64,000 bases of DNA from Anopheles merus (Eukaryota; Arthropoda; Insecta; Diptera; Culicidae): contig NC_054082.1 of NCBI RefSeq assembly GCF_017562075.2, positions 48,710,347 to 48,774,346 on the forward strand, given 5' to 3'. Numbering within the stretch: position 1 is the stretch's first letter; each line of letters starts with the position of its first letter. Below, piece after piece: positions 11,601 through 44,600 of this stretch. A program made the translations under genes and the position numbers. The notes under the pieces are model-generated. The model did no database searches. It was not told where the DNA came from and saw only the letters and a program-made list of their open reading frames with translations.

Positions 11601-14600
11601 ATAATGCGAGCAACGTTTTAGGAAACGGAATTAAAGTGACCGCTTGTTTGAACAAATAAAAATTCCTGCGTGTAACTATTGGGCGGTTGTTTTTTTTTTA
11701 ATTAAAATGACTGAATAAGAAAAAACAGCACACAACTACAGTATGCATAAAAGATGTACCTTTCTCAGTTGTCCGGAAGTCCTCATGGCGCAGTCTTGCT
11801 GCAAGGGCTGGGAACACGCTTTAACGCTTTCATCGCCTCGCGATGCGTTCGTGAGGATATGCAAATGAAGTGCAAATTTCTTTTCTCCCAGCGCTGATCA
11901 GCTTGACTACGACACACCCCCGACGTCGTTTTGATGAACGACCCTCAATGCATATCCAGAAAAGAGAACGAAAAAAAAAAACACTCACTAAAACTCTCCC
12001 AAGCGAGCAGGACCCAATTAGCAACTGTGCCGGTGGAACACTGGGACATGTCTCAAACTGCGCTCGTGTACTCCGCAGACGCTAATGAAAATGGTGCGCG
12101 TCCAGCGGTGAGAAGTTACTCCTGCTCTGTACCGAACCACGCGCAGCACGAACTCGTCGTTGTTGTAAATATTTAATATTCAAAACACAGAGCAGCACCG
12201 ATGCGGAGTGGAAAAGCTTTGACAGTGGCAGTGGGAAAAGTCTTGCTTGGAGTATTTTTTGTTTTACTCAACTGTCAGGATTAGTTTTACTGTTTGGAGG
12301 TTTTTGGCGAAGCGGATTATGTTTCGCACCGCGGTCCACAGAGGCAGTTGTGTCGTTTGAGATAATCGAGTTAGGTGAGCCCAAGCTATATGGAAGGTTT
12401 TTCCTAGGTATTCCTTCCTAGCACTGCTTCAGAGGATGCTGCAAGAGAATATCATTTTAGCGATTGTAAGAGAATCTGGTAAAGGTAGATTTTATTTTAA
12501 ATCACTATAAACACTGCATAAGCATGGTGCTGTAAATAGGGTTAAAGATTTTTATTATAGTCTATTTGTCTGTTATCTGGGTTCAGTTACCATGTTTGCG
12601 TGGAAATCACAGAATGTTTCCTTGTTCTGCAACAACGCTCCATGGTTGGGTTGGGCGTTAACCAGGAATTATGTTCATTTTTGCTCGCCAATAAGACAGG
12701 CGAATGGTTTGCTTTAGAGCTTCCGGTTGCAAGATTGTACGAAGCCCGGAAGACGACCAAACGAAGGCTTGAGATTGAGCTAGCAAATGAATAAATTTAG
12801 CCTTAGCATAATGCCTTAAACCAGCCGGCAAATGGCCCCAGGATATGCAAATACCTTTCCCCTTCCTTTGCAAAGGATCGTCGTTGAGAAAAGCGACACA
12901 AGATCCGGCCTGTGGCATTCTTTAGCGGAAGGATTTCATCCTGCTTCAACACTATATCAGCATAAAGAAAGCTTTAGCCTGCTGGGAAATTGGAATTTCT
13001 TGAAACTTATTCTAATTTCTAACCCATTTCACCTCTCAACCTGAACCTGCGCGTATGGTGACGGATGGGTCCTTGAGTCGGTTGGCTACTGTAGCTGACC
13101 ACGATTTGTTTCGCATTTACTGCAACATCAGCGTAGATCTTACGCTTCCCTAAGATGGAAAGATTTGCATCCATCTTCCGATGTGACATTACCTCCCATG
13201 CAAACAATATTAGCATAAACTTTCGTTGCCGCTCGTCGATTGCTGTCAAAGTTTATTCAAGCTTTGGCCATGGTAGAGGGTGGTACACCTTGAATATGGT
13301 AATGCTGCATCAACCGCAGCTACAACCGAACGAGCCAGACAGCCAGCCAGCTAGGTCGATGAAAGTGCGCCAAAATGGAGCAATTTCAAAAGCAGCAAAT
13401 CAGATTGCTCCCTCCACGTGGCAGATATTTAGTGGCGTGCCAAAACTTCCAGACAGTGGCTCGTTTTCTCGTCGTACGGTCGAACGCTGGTCGTGTACCG
13501 CCAAGCAAACGCCAGTAACACAGGTGAATGACTTGTTGTATCGTACATGACCCCTGTCCCTCCCTTAGAACTAGAAGTGAACGCAAGATTTTGGGACGAA
13601 AAATGTATTTCAACCCAAAATTGTGGACCCAAGATGAAGGATAAGAATTATGGCTAACCCCCAGCGGATGGTTTGGTACGCACCTGAATGCGAAACACTT
13701 CGCAGTAGACTTTGGCAAGAAACACAGTACCGTGGATATGTCTGCTGGGAATGCAAGACAAAAGCGAATCCTTTTGCGAAATAAGAAGAATAAAAAACAA
13801 CAATTCCACCTGTCAGGATTGCAGAACCTCTGGCATTTTGGGACATGGAAGAGAGCGGCGTCTCGTCAAGCGATGGAAGCACGCACCTATCCTTACCCCT
13901 TCATTACTACATTACTACGTTGGTAAAGTCCTTTCCTACAACTCTATGCATGATGATTTCTTACCATTTTGCTTCCACCATCGGGCCCAGACTTTAGGTT
14001 GTGACCTTCAGCCAGACAAGGTGACGGCTTGGGAATTTCACATTCATTTCACAATTCATTCATCGTCCCTTTTTCCTCTAGTGGTCGTGTTGGGGGTGTT
14101 GGTGTGTACATTTGTTTGTCCTCGTATGCGCACGTCATCCCCGGGAAGGAAGTGGTGCCCGGGTGTGTATGCAATGTTTGTGTATTGTACGGTATGGTTT
14201 GGGTTATGCATTTCTTTTTTTGTTAAAACACAAAAGCAGGAAACCTGCTGGAATGTCTTCTGGGTGTTGGGATTTTGCACAAAACAAACAATCGTTTTTT
14301 GCATTGCATGGCTCCCGTTAGCGTCATGGATAGCTTTAAGAAGCGAAATTCATAGCGACCCGTATCCGTACGCGTACCAGTAGGTAAAGGATTTAGAGAT
14401 TTTGCATAAATATCTTAAAAATGTAACCCATTTTGAAGAGAACAGCTCGTTACCTTTTCCAACTCAACACTTTCGTTGTCGGTTGGCTTGGTTCGAAGAT
14501 CTCACGAACCTTTTCTGAGCCTGCTGGTGAAGTGTTTTGTTTGTCTACCGAACCGAATACATGACGAGTGGATGAGCATTAATTCCAACGGCACCGCTTA

Positions 14601-15782
14601 GCAGTGCTCCGCCGTCAAACAATACGGTGCTGCCGTTCGGGGAATCATTCTAACACGATCACCTTTCAGCATCCACTTTTCACGCGCCGTTTGTCTCCAT
14701 AAGTCATCATCATCTTCTCATCTACGCCCAACCGACAGTGGTGGTTTCCATTAATGTGGCCTCTCGTCATGATCGCAGGCGACCGAGATGTTCGGCCCAG
14801 ACGGCACACCTTCGCACCATTCGTTCTCGTCACCTTTCGTCACCATCCTAAAGCAGCTCAAAGGAGAAAAGTGCAGCTCTCCCCAAACCAAGGATAACAC
14901 CTTTTGGGGTGTTAACGGGATGGATGGGCCCGGGAGGGGAGAGGTTTTGGGTGGCTTACGTGTGGATGCCACATCTTCACGTTTCTTTTTAATTGCCACA
15001 TTCATAAATCTTAATCTGTCAACGAAAATTTTTCAATCCTCCTAGGTGGAGCTTCATCCTTCCCCTTTCGGAGGTCACCGCGTGAAGAGAGGTGCCGGCG
15101 TTAGCTCTCTGTTTGGATGTGAGAGTGCGCTTCTTCGTGTGGCCCGTCATAAATCTTACTCGAATTTTTCGAGCCACAGCAAAATTATGCTGGGCTCTCC
15201 TTCTCACCCTCCCCGCGATAATGTTGTGGGGTAAGTGTGGGAGGTGGGTTGGAAAAAGGGCAGTACGCCCGCAATGGAACGCGAAGATGAGTGGTTAAGA
15301 AGGCATCGAGGTCGAGAGCTTGCGCGCTTGCGTCGTCTTTTAGCTTAAAAAGAACGGCTCCACCGTCCCACGATGTGTTGGGTTGGGTGTGTTACGTTTT
15401 ATTTTCTACCGTTCGTACATTCACGCCGACGGTCTCCGGCTCCGCTGCGAGAGTCCCGTTTCCCGCGGGAAGATTCCCCGTCTTCGCTGGTATTTAGTTC
15501 CTTTTAAACATGATGTATTTTTTCGCTCTCTTCTCCGTCGTTCTATGTGTGCCTGCATTTACCTCCGTTTCTTCTTCGTTTTGCCCAACTGCGCACACGT
15601 AAGACGAGCGGCACACTATTGTGGGTGAGCGGCCGTGCGGGCGCGCGCCCTCGATTGAACAGTCCACAGTAATAATAATCTTTATCATCATCATTAACCA
15701 ACTCGTCACGATTTCAAATGGTTAACTTTGTTTGCTTCTATACTCTAACCACTCTTTGTCGCTTTTTCTTCGTTCGTTTCAG

Positions 15783-35726
<19,944 letters not shown>

Positions 35727-35934
35727 TACAATGGAGCAGTTGGTGGTAACGAAAACGGACGATTATTTCATCATAAATTATCGATTTATCGGGCGCCTTA
35801 TATGGCTGGAACACTCGAGTGAATCGGGGAAAGTGTACGTAGGTTGGCACCAATATGGCGCCCGGTGGCGACGATTAGATGCAACGCGGATGTCACCACG
35901 GAACCGCATAATTGGTCGGACATTTTTCGTGGGT
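35727..35934 (+). other. Possible alternative or cassette exon with a 68-codon frame
   Basis: A frame starting at ATG 35731 stays open for 68 codons up to GTAAGT at 35935, so it would end in phase 0, the same phase as the SAM exon donor. An acceptor-like TTCTAACAG ends at 35726, but its pyrimidine tract is weak. The peptide is mixed and soluble-looking (MEQLVVTKTDDYFIINYRF at the start) and matches no family I know. The phase match has about a one-in-three chance of occurring anyway. It could be an alternative first exon giving an isoform without the SAM domain, or nothing at all. Confidence 0.15.
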
Positions 35935-38900
35935 GTAAGTGAGTGAGGTTGTTTATTGTGCGATTTATAGCGGCTTTAAAGTATTTATGCTGTAGCATAG
36001 CTGTCGTCGAAAGAGTTGAGGGTGTTTTACTCCCTATTGAGATGATACAACATAGAGCCTGAAGAGAATTAAAGATTTGGAAGTGGTGTAAGGCTTTAAG
36101 TAAAGAAGATGAATGGTTGCTCGTTAGCAAGCGTTATGAGACTATTTAACGCCTTTTTAAACTATTCCAATCATTTCTGAGTCGTTTGTTGGACGTACTG
36201 GCCATATATTGAATATATTCCAAAAAGATAAGGTTAATATGTTTCACGATAAGTGGGCTAATACAAGCCTGCTACTCTTCGCGTGTGTTTTGTGCTGTTA
36301 TCACTTCATTAATTTATGCAGTTGAAACGAAACTCCGCAAACCTCTCGTGTCTTGGGTTATGTTTATCAATGATCCAACGTTGTGGAAGGAAACCCATCG
36401 CACCTTGAGACCGGCACATCCTCTGGGGAATAATATTAGCTTAAATGACATCATCCCGTGGGCATTGATAAATCATGCAGGCACGAGGAAACGTTCTAAT
36501 CTTCTCCGGTTCAAGTTCGATAGGAGAGGGTCAGCGTTGTGTCTCAATCTGCCGTCTCAGTGGAAAACAGGCGTTTCGGTTTCAACCATATGTCGCACAC
36601 CCATCCCACTGGGAGCGTGTGCTATCTTGCGCGGTCGCGTTTGCTTTAATTAGTTCAAAGGAAACGCTTATCGGTGAGCCCATTTTTCACCATACCGTAC
36701 GGAACTGCCGAGCGAAACTAGAAGCGAAAGGTGCGCTCCAGAAGTCCATTATCCGCCCTGGCGGCATTCGAACATCATGATGCGTCTTGGAATCAAAGAA
36801 AGCCATACCAACAGTCCCCACGGTGGTCCAGGGTGGTCGAGTTAATGAGAAAATACCACACATCGACAGCCACCGGCGGGAGTAATAAACGATCTGGAAT
36901 GCACCCGTCGCTTCACGGAGTCACGGGGTGCACATAGTAGCAGCGGGAAGACTACCGAATCGGACAGAGAGAGTGTGAGAGAGGAAGAGAGCAAGCGACG
37001 AAATTGAAATGTCACATTCAGCTAATTGATCCCGAACGGTGGTGGTGTCCTGCTTGGCTCCGACGTCGGCCAAAGGTGGCGTTTAATAAAATATCCAACC
37101 ATAGAATACCGCCAAACAGGGTGGTACAAAGGTAGAATTGGCTTTGGTGATGGTGGGGACGGTCTGGACTTGTTGGTCGAAATTTTAATGTGCTACTGAT
37201 AAGCGTCACCGGGACAGTGGCAGGGTGAAATGTGGTGCGGGCTTTTGGATGTTATCGAGAAGGGAAGCGCTTATCGTGGCGCGCGCACTGGGCGGTAAGA
37301 AATGCAGACGCTCAATCGTGTGACCCTTTTCCTTTTAGTCAGCGGTGTGTTTTCGCTCTCCCTTTTGGCGTTTCGTCTTGACCCTTCTCGGATGGATGCT
37401 CTAATTAAGGTGCACCGTGGCGCGACACCGCCCTCCTTTCGGGTGGTGACGTTCTTGGCCAACGTCCGCGAGGTTGTTTTTCTTTCGGCAACCTTTCTTT
37501 GCTAACTTTGCTGACTTGTAGCTTCCCGAAAAGGATTTTCCAATCTTCGCGGTATACGTTGAGAGCGGACATGGGGTGTATTAAAAGTTACAATGAAAAG
37601 ACAAAAAAGTCTTCTTTCTCCCAACTTCAGGTCCAGATGATTGGTGTGCGCACCCTTTTGCTTGGGTGGACGGGTGCGATGCGATGTGTCTTGCACGAAT
37701 TCATAGTTACCGTAAATGATGATGTTTTACTTTTCATCCAATCACGGAATCCGATCGCTAGAAGAATGGGAAGCGGGACAGAGCACGCGTTTGCGAATCG
37801 AATTGGACCGGTTTTGAATCATGTTTTTTGTCTCCACCGGTTGTCTTCGTGCTATTGAGAGTCTTCGTTAGCTTGGTTTGCGAATTCTTGTCATCGATTG
37901 TCTCTCCTGTTGCGGAAGATATCCTGCATGATACATCTCGGGGGTGAAGAAAACGGAACGGCAGGAAAAGTCAACAAACCCCGCGTTGTAAGCGAGTTGA
38001 CATCTTGGAGATCTGCAGCACCGGACCCCGGACTGGGGCAGAAAGACGACCTCCGTCGATGATCTCATTAACTCATCTTTCGGGGACTTTTATCGTCGTT
38101 CGTGTTTCTGGGAGACCCTCGGTTCGGTGGGATCGGTCCTTCCACTGCCGGCAGATTTCGTTTGATCCGCAAGTTTCAGTCACTTTGCTGACTTGATCCT
38201 TTTTTTGTGTCTTTCTCTCCCTCGGTCGATTGCTTTTTTTTGGATGTGTTTGTTTTACTTACTGATACTTAATTCAGGAATCTGATTCATTCGATACTTC
38301 TTGCCTTGGGTATGCACCTTTTCCTAGCCTTTTGCTGTGTGTTCGTTATCGAGCATTTGCTCCATCCACCGATCGTATTGTCTGTGTTCCGGGGCCTCGG
38401 AAAATGCGGATGCGGATAATGGGTGCGCGGTTGGTTGTTTTTAAAAAGAAAAGACGTTTTCATTTGTTGCCCATCCGAAGGGTCGAACCTTACGATAATG
38501 TTACCAACCTCTTGCCAAACCGCTACGGGACAAAAGGTCAAAACTTTTGTTGTCACTCTCCTCAAACCTCCAAGCGGTTGGGTTTTATTTATTTCTTCGA
38601 ATCCGAGTAGCATCCTTTGAACAATTAGACAGGAGCGGTCGCCGATGTGTGTGTGTGTGTATGTGGTTGGTTTTTACGAAGACCGAAGCAATCGTGATTT
38701 TACAAGAAAGCAGTAATGGGTAAAGTTTACTTCGGCGATAGTGAACTTTGCGCAGAGTATAACTTTCGGTTGAAGAAGTAAAGTTTTTTAATTCAGCTCA
38801 AACTTTGCCTGCCCACAGATGCACTAGCACGTGGTGTCCACTCTGTGAACGTGTGTTTGTTCTATCGATAAACAGTTCTGGAAGCCACCGATTGAGGATA

Positions 38901-39493
38901 TTTTGTGGATCGAAATTGTGGGCAAAATTGAAAAATAAGCAACATCAATGTGCGGTGTGACGGTTCGGGCGGTTTCAAGTTTCCAGCAACAGTTGGAAGC
39001 TACTGAAAATTGTCTAACATCTGTTACTTAGAAGTAAAGTAATGTGGTGGTGGTATGTATATTAGATGCATTTGGGTGGGATATTGAGTGACAGCGTGTG
39101 CTTCATGCATATTGGTAAAAATTGTTTACCTTCTTGTTAGAATTGGGCATTGTATTAGACATTATTTGCCTAGAAAAAGGTTGACAGTTTATAATATGCT
39201 TATTATTTTTGCTGTGCATCGCTTTGAATAACGCCGTAAGTCATTTGAAACGCCAGGTCGCGTAGGTGGCATTGATTGCATTTTTAATAAGCACCACAAT
39301 AATGCATTCAGTTTACCGACGCGTTGACCTCGACGCTCGAAGGAAATGGTTCGCTTCAGGATGTTTGTTTAAAAATTTAACAAAGCACAGTTCTGTTTAA
39401 AAAAAATGCTGCTTTTTCCTCTTTCTGACTGGCAAGTAACAGAATGGCCCGGGTCATTGGATAAACGAGTGGTTCAGCAAAGAAAAGACACAC

Positions 39494-39495
<2 letters not shown>

Positions 39496-39538
<43 letters not shown>
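39496..39538. repeat. (AC)n microsatellite, 43 bases
   Basis: An uninterrupted AC run of about 21 units, preceded by imperfect CACTT/ACA sequence. It lies in the large intron and is likely to vary in length. Confidence 0.97.
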
Positions 39539-39542
<4 letters not shown>

Positions 39543-41293
39543 AAAGGTGTGGTGATGGCAGAAAGTCCCATTAAAAATGTTAATTAAATAATTACATTAG
39601 AAGCCCCAGACACCGTTCTGCGGCTTACATACACACACGCACAGCAAAATAATGCATCCGAAGGCGAACACGCTGCTGAAAGGACGTTGGTAAAAAGCCG
39701 GGGCAGAAAAAAATGCACCGTGTTAAATGCAGTGCCACAGTCGTCAAACGAAGGCAATGGGGAGAGAGTCGATAGCAAACCCCATAGAAATGGACTTGCA
39801 CGGCTTTGAGGCAGGCCGAAGAAGGCCGGACCGGTACGCCAGTTGTTCGCAAACATCTTGCGAGTTTTGTCGACGGTTTTGTAGTGTGTCGTTCCGTCAA
39901 CAACAGGGCGCTGCACACCGAGCACACTCAGTCAGACTTCGAACTCTGTACACGCTTCGACGGGCGTGGAGTGAAGGTGGGGCAACTCTATAAGCCACCC
40001 TCAGTATCCCGCCCTCAACCCCCCATGGGGCGCACACAGACCTCGGGGAAATGCAACTGTCCCAGACCGTCCCAGACTGACAGGCAGACACAGACAGAGT
40101 TTCCCGGGGTATAAAACGCAACGAAATGGGGTAAAGAAAATGGCGCGAAATCCCGGCCAATGATGGGCCGATGGGTTGATGGGAATGGGTGACAGTAACG
40201 TGATACTCTTGCGGCACAACAGGGCCAGCCAGCCGTTGTCGCCATATCTCCGACAGGGCAGTGTGAGTTTTAGCACGTTCCTGTGCCGTTTGAAGTGCGA
40301 AGTGGAGTGGTTCCTTCGGGGGCCCATTGAGGCGAACGTTAAGGATGCAATGGGTGTATCGGTGACAACTGGGATGTAACCGGGGATCGTTTTGAAGGAA
40401 AGGGGGAACGTTAGGGAGGGAATGGGGGTATTTCACACGTCGTCCAACATTTATCATTAACTTTAATGAATAACTAACCGCAGTCTCGGGGACAAATGGT
40501 GGTGCGCGACGCCCATAGTCTGTCATTTTCAAGTGTCTCTTCAGATTGTCACATGTAGCCGTCTGGTAGGAAATAGGTTGAGCACAGGTGTGTGTGTGTG
40601 GGGAGGAATGTGAATTCGTAAAAGGATATTCACAAGGGACTGGGAAAGAATAGAAAAAAGCCAACTGTGGTTGAAAAAGGCAACTGTTTTGCAGGATGCG
40701 AACAAGCGGAAGATGCCGCGAGATAAGGGGCGAAAACCCTGCGTGAGGTGTCTCAACAATCGCGAGTGATGGTGGGAACTCGCACGTTTTCTTAAGACGG
40801 ATCTATGACGTAAATATGCACCTCTTATAGAATGCGTGCTTAAACGCGCTATTGTACTGGGGTAGAGAGACGATCTCATTCGTTTGATGTACTGCAGTGA
40901 GACGCTCTTTTCAGGGTGTGATGATACAGTTGCTCGCAATTATACAACGCTTATCTCACGGCAACTGTATCAAAGGAATAAACACATTGTGATTAATGTG
41001 TTTAATATGAAAGAATTTGAAGATATCCTTACAGTTGATACAAAAACAACGTATAAAAGATATGATGAAAACGATGTAACGAAAAGCATTTCGAAGTTCT
41101 TAGGTTCTTATAGTCTTCTGCTGTAATTTATTATCTTTTGTAGTGTTCTTTTCAGTGTCATTCTTTTGCAGTGCTTCATTTGATATGCAAAGAATAGATT
41201 TTGCTTGGATGTCTTAGTGCATTGGAAACGAATACAAATTTTACAGATAATATTGTCTTTCTCAGATTTTTTTTCAGAAACGTAGTTTAGGGA

Positions 41294-41312
41294 TTATAGT
41301 TTCATACTATAA
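41294..41312. repeat. Short perfect inverted repeat, 7-bp arms
   Basis: TTATAGT (41294-41300) and ACTATAA (41306-41312) flank a 5-base loop. A similar phrase, with CTATAG, recurs about 85 bp on in the SINE target site. It is too short to be a terminator or microRNA precursor and is probably incidental. Confidence 0.5.
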
Positions 41313-41384
41313 CCTGGATTAGAACAATACGGCCAAAATCGTTCTGTCTGAATAAAAAAACCTGATTAGGGATTTTATGGTCGT

Positions 41385-41621
41385 ACTATAGCCTTGAAGC
41401 CGGTCTCATGGTATAGTCGTCAACTCGTACGACTTAACAACATGTCCGTCATGGGTTCAAGCCCCAAATAGACCGTGCCCCCATACGTAGATCTGACTAT
41501 CCTGCTACAGTAACAAAAAGTCACTGAAAGCCAAGTCCACTTCACTAGTGGGTGCAGGCAGGCCTTGACCGACAACGGTTGTTGAGCCAAAAAAAAGAAG
41601 AAGAAGACTATAGCCTTGAAG
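41385..41621 (+). mobile_element. tRNA-derived SINE with 15-bp target-site duplication
   Basis: The element body is 41400-41606. Its head carries both internal RNA polymerase III boxes: A box TGGTATAGTCG (41409-41419) and B box GGTTCAAGCC (41454-41463), each fitting the tRNA consensus. The body reads on through GCAGGCAGGCCTTGACC and ends in an A8 plus (GAA)n tail at 41590-41606. ACTATAGCCTTGAAG is repeated exactly at 41385-41399 and 41607-41621, the duplication left by target-primed insertion. The head and tail match, from memory, the SINEX-type family of Anopheles gambiae. It encodes no protein and would depend on a LINE for movement. The perfect duplication and intact boxes suggest a recent insertion, in the same orientation as the host gene. 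Confidence 0.92.
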
Positions 41622-44600
41622 TCAAAAACAAGAACACAAGCCTATAGCTCCTACTCATACAATTTTAGGAATTTACTTTAATTTCAAATCTTTTTAAAAG
41701 CGTTCTTTGTTGGTGTGGAAACAAATGCTACTAAAACATGTGGTAAATAAATTATGTAAAAAACTGATTATATTGCATTCGAAACCTCCGACTGCTTTTG
41801 CGAACAACCAAGTGCTGTACGTTTGGTTCGGAAAATTTATATGCAAACTGCATCAACGTTTATGTTTTGTTTGGTCGGATTTTAATTTGATATTCATTCG
41901 ATTGATGCCTCGGCTGTCAACAGCGGCAGTTTGTGCGTTGATACAATGTGTGGAAAATAAATTGCGGTATGATTAAATAAATGAATAGCCGTAATTAGTT
42001 TGATTGATGACTTTCCGGAAAACATTATCATAAGTCGTCAAAGTTTGCTCGCTGAAAGCAGTATGATGCACGTTCCGATTGCTGGTGCTGTGAATGCCAC
42101 AGCTACACACTGAGCAGCTGGATTGTGCATCGGAAGTTAATCTAAAATAAATGAAAAAACTACATCAACGCTGAATGCATTGAAAAACTAATTTTGTGGT
42201 TTCGCCGTTCCAGCACGACATCAAAGGGGTGTGTGTGTGTGGACTTCATTCATATTTGACCATGTATCGGTATGAAAATATCGGATGTAACGATTGGTTG
42301 TAAAAAGTAAATAAAACATAAACAAACAAAAACGCGCTCACACGCGCGTGCACTTGCAAACATCACTCGCGGGATGCATCGTTTGACACGCAAATAGGAA
42401 GCGATTGGTCCAGCGGCAATGGGAACGAAACGAAAGATAGAAACTGGGCAATATGTGTGCACGTGGGATGGGGCAGTTTTTTGTTGTTGTAGCGGTGTAA
42501 AAAACCCACCAGAACGGAGCGCAAAAAAGAGCCAGCAAAGAACGTGGGTTTATGAACCGCGGATCAATGTTTATGCAGTGGCCACGAATGACGGCCGCTC
42601 ATTCATCAGTAATGTCGGTGGCAGAATGATAATAATAAACGTGTAATTGGCCCAATTTCATTCGACCGGACCGTGGAGCGGGGCCACGCGTGGAACATAA
42701 TAGCAGAGGCAGTAAGAGCAGTAACATAAAAGCGTGCGTGAGCCTCTCCGCCCTACAATTACCCTGCCATATCGATCCGTTGAATCGACGACCGGTGGCG
42801 GGTAAATTAATTGATCGTTGAATTCAGGCTACTTTTACATCGTTCGGGCTGTTCAGACGGCGTGGACTCATCGCTTGGGATGGGTTTGTTGGGTGGTTTG
42901 GCGCTGCTATTGCCAAGCAGTGGACATGGATTACTTTAATTATTCCATTACCCATGACCATCCTTATAATAGACTTCCGGCTTTAAGCTCTAGCAAGTGT
43001 TACAACTATTTGTCCGCACTGATGTTGCGCTACGCTTCAGCGCGGATGCAACTCTTTCCTCGTAAAAATGACACTCAGACAGAACAAAAAAGATACACAG
43101 CGCAAAAGAACAAAACCATTTCAGTGACTTTCCAGCCCCATGCGTTCGTAACCCGTCGTGGTGAGTGCTGCGTTTAATTGCTGTAAAATGGAGCAATCAT
43201 TTTCCCATTTTTCACGCTCGCTGGTCTCCGTCCCGGGGTTTGGGTACGAGGCTGCGGTAGCTTTAATAGAAATTCTTGCACCTTCTGGTGCACATGATCC
43301 AGCTGGCACTGGTAAAGGTTTGTCGTGGGGAAACCTCCAGAATAAACCGGTTCTGGTCGGAGTGTCAGCAAATCATCGTCAATCGGTCGAACGCACAGCA
43401 CACACATACTACTCTGAGTGTGAGGGCAGAGTAAAAAATAAAATAAACTCACGTAAGAAAGCGCGTACCGGCAATGGTAAGAAAACAGTCCAAATGCATT
43501 TACATAATTTATGAATCCATCATAATGACACTTCAACCCGTTGTGTTTCGCTCGCTGATGGATTCGGTTCGGCGGCGTCGGTCTATTCTGGCGCACTCGA
43601 CGTACGCGCGCGCTGGCATTGCAGTGTGGCGGAAGCGGCTTCTTGCGTTTTTGTTTTGAGTGAGCTAAAGTATTTTTTTTTGCTTGTACTTGCCATTTTG
43701 CACGCCATGGGTGGAAATCACATTTTTGCTTGCCGTGGGAGAAAAGGAGTGGCTGCTGCACGTACAGCTCCTTTGAAGTAACCGCGACGACCTCTTAGGA
43801 TGTAAGGAACTCGAGTGGCAAACATTACCATGGAAAATAGCGTTAAATAGCATTGCTTACATGATAGTACGTTTCTTTGGCAGGCTTTTCATTAAAGCTT
43901 GAATTGGGAATTGTGGTGTAGTGTGCTTTGTTTGTATGGGGTTTTACAAAAAAATAATTGAAAATACGTTACATTTCCATGCATGATCACATTTATATAA
44001 TTTTATATGCCACCGATATTATAAAACTTATTATACAGATAGAATTTATCGTTATGGATCGATGTAATAAATACAATTTGCTACTGCGAATTCCTTAATG
44101 GTCTGAAGTAGTAGTGTGCCATAAGCGAGGAGTTCATGAAACGAAATTAGCTGAATAAGCCAAATTTATGTCAAATTTTAATATATTCCAAGATTTAATA
44201 ATAACTGATTTTAATAACTCACACACTTTACTAGCTTCAGCTTTTCACTAGCTAAGTATGTGAAGGGTGGACGAGACTCGTTTAAATAACTTTTTAAAAT
44301 ATCTGTATATGTTCGATTCATTTATACATATTGCGATTTTCGCGATATGATGCTACTCGGACTACTGGCATAAATAACAATTTACTCTTTCTATCTAGTT
44401 CCGACTAAAATCGCAGAATGTCCAGAGTGCTAAGTGGTAAAATAATTTGGTGCCAATTTTATAGCAATCATCATAAAGCTAAATGTTTTCGTATATGCGG
44501 CCTTGGTAGCCGGCGGGGCATCAACCGAACGACGATATCTCTTTCGAGGGAAGTCATCATAGAATGTCATGGCTTTGGGAGGAGGTGCGATAGCGCAATG

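Larger units (their letters stand above)
3103..15782 (+). other. Candidate 5' UTR intron (about 12.7 kb)
   Basis: The bounds are the donor GTAAGT at 3103 and a strong acceptor at 15781-15782, where the pyrimidine-rich sequence CTTTTTCTTCGTTCGTTTCAG precedes GTTTGAGG. Inside I see no coding exon. GC-balanced blocks (for example 3900-4800, 5900-6800, 8600-11400, 12600-15780) alternate with AT-rich ones (4800-5660, 6880-8530, 11400-11720, 12180-12600). The interval holds a long CA microsatellite and two small repeats listed separately. A good pyrimidine tract ending CATCAG|GTATAC at 7954/7955 could be a cryptic acceptor. Open frames such as 10636-11106 (156 codons) look like chance. Confidence 0.4.
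35935..41384 (+). other. Large intron, stretch before the first SINE
   Basis: I see no gene here. The interval holds a GA-rich patch at 36965-36993, a CA microsatellite at 39496-39538, AT-rich sequence at 36000-36300 and 38700-39420, and a short perfect stem at 41294-41312. The longest open frame in the whole window is antisense here (39897-40664), but it begins with TTG rather than ATG and shows no domain. Confidence 0.55.

Noticed and set aside
13712..14383. 223-codon + strand open frame
   Set aside because: It begins with TTG; the peptide shows no recognisable domain, and no splice signals or promoter bound it.
14895..14914. Small hairpin TAACACC/GGTGTTA with a 6-base loop
   Set aside because: Seven-bp arms occur often by chance in 64 kb, and nothing nearby suggests a function.
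39897..40664. 255-codon antisense open frame, the longest in the window
   Set aside because: It opens with TTG, the first ATG is internal, no domain or family resemblance is seen, and a frame of this length is plausible by chance in 64 kb of balanced composition.
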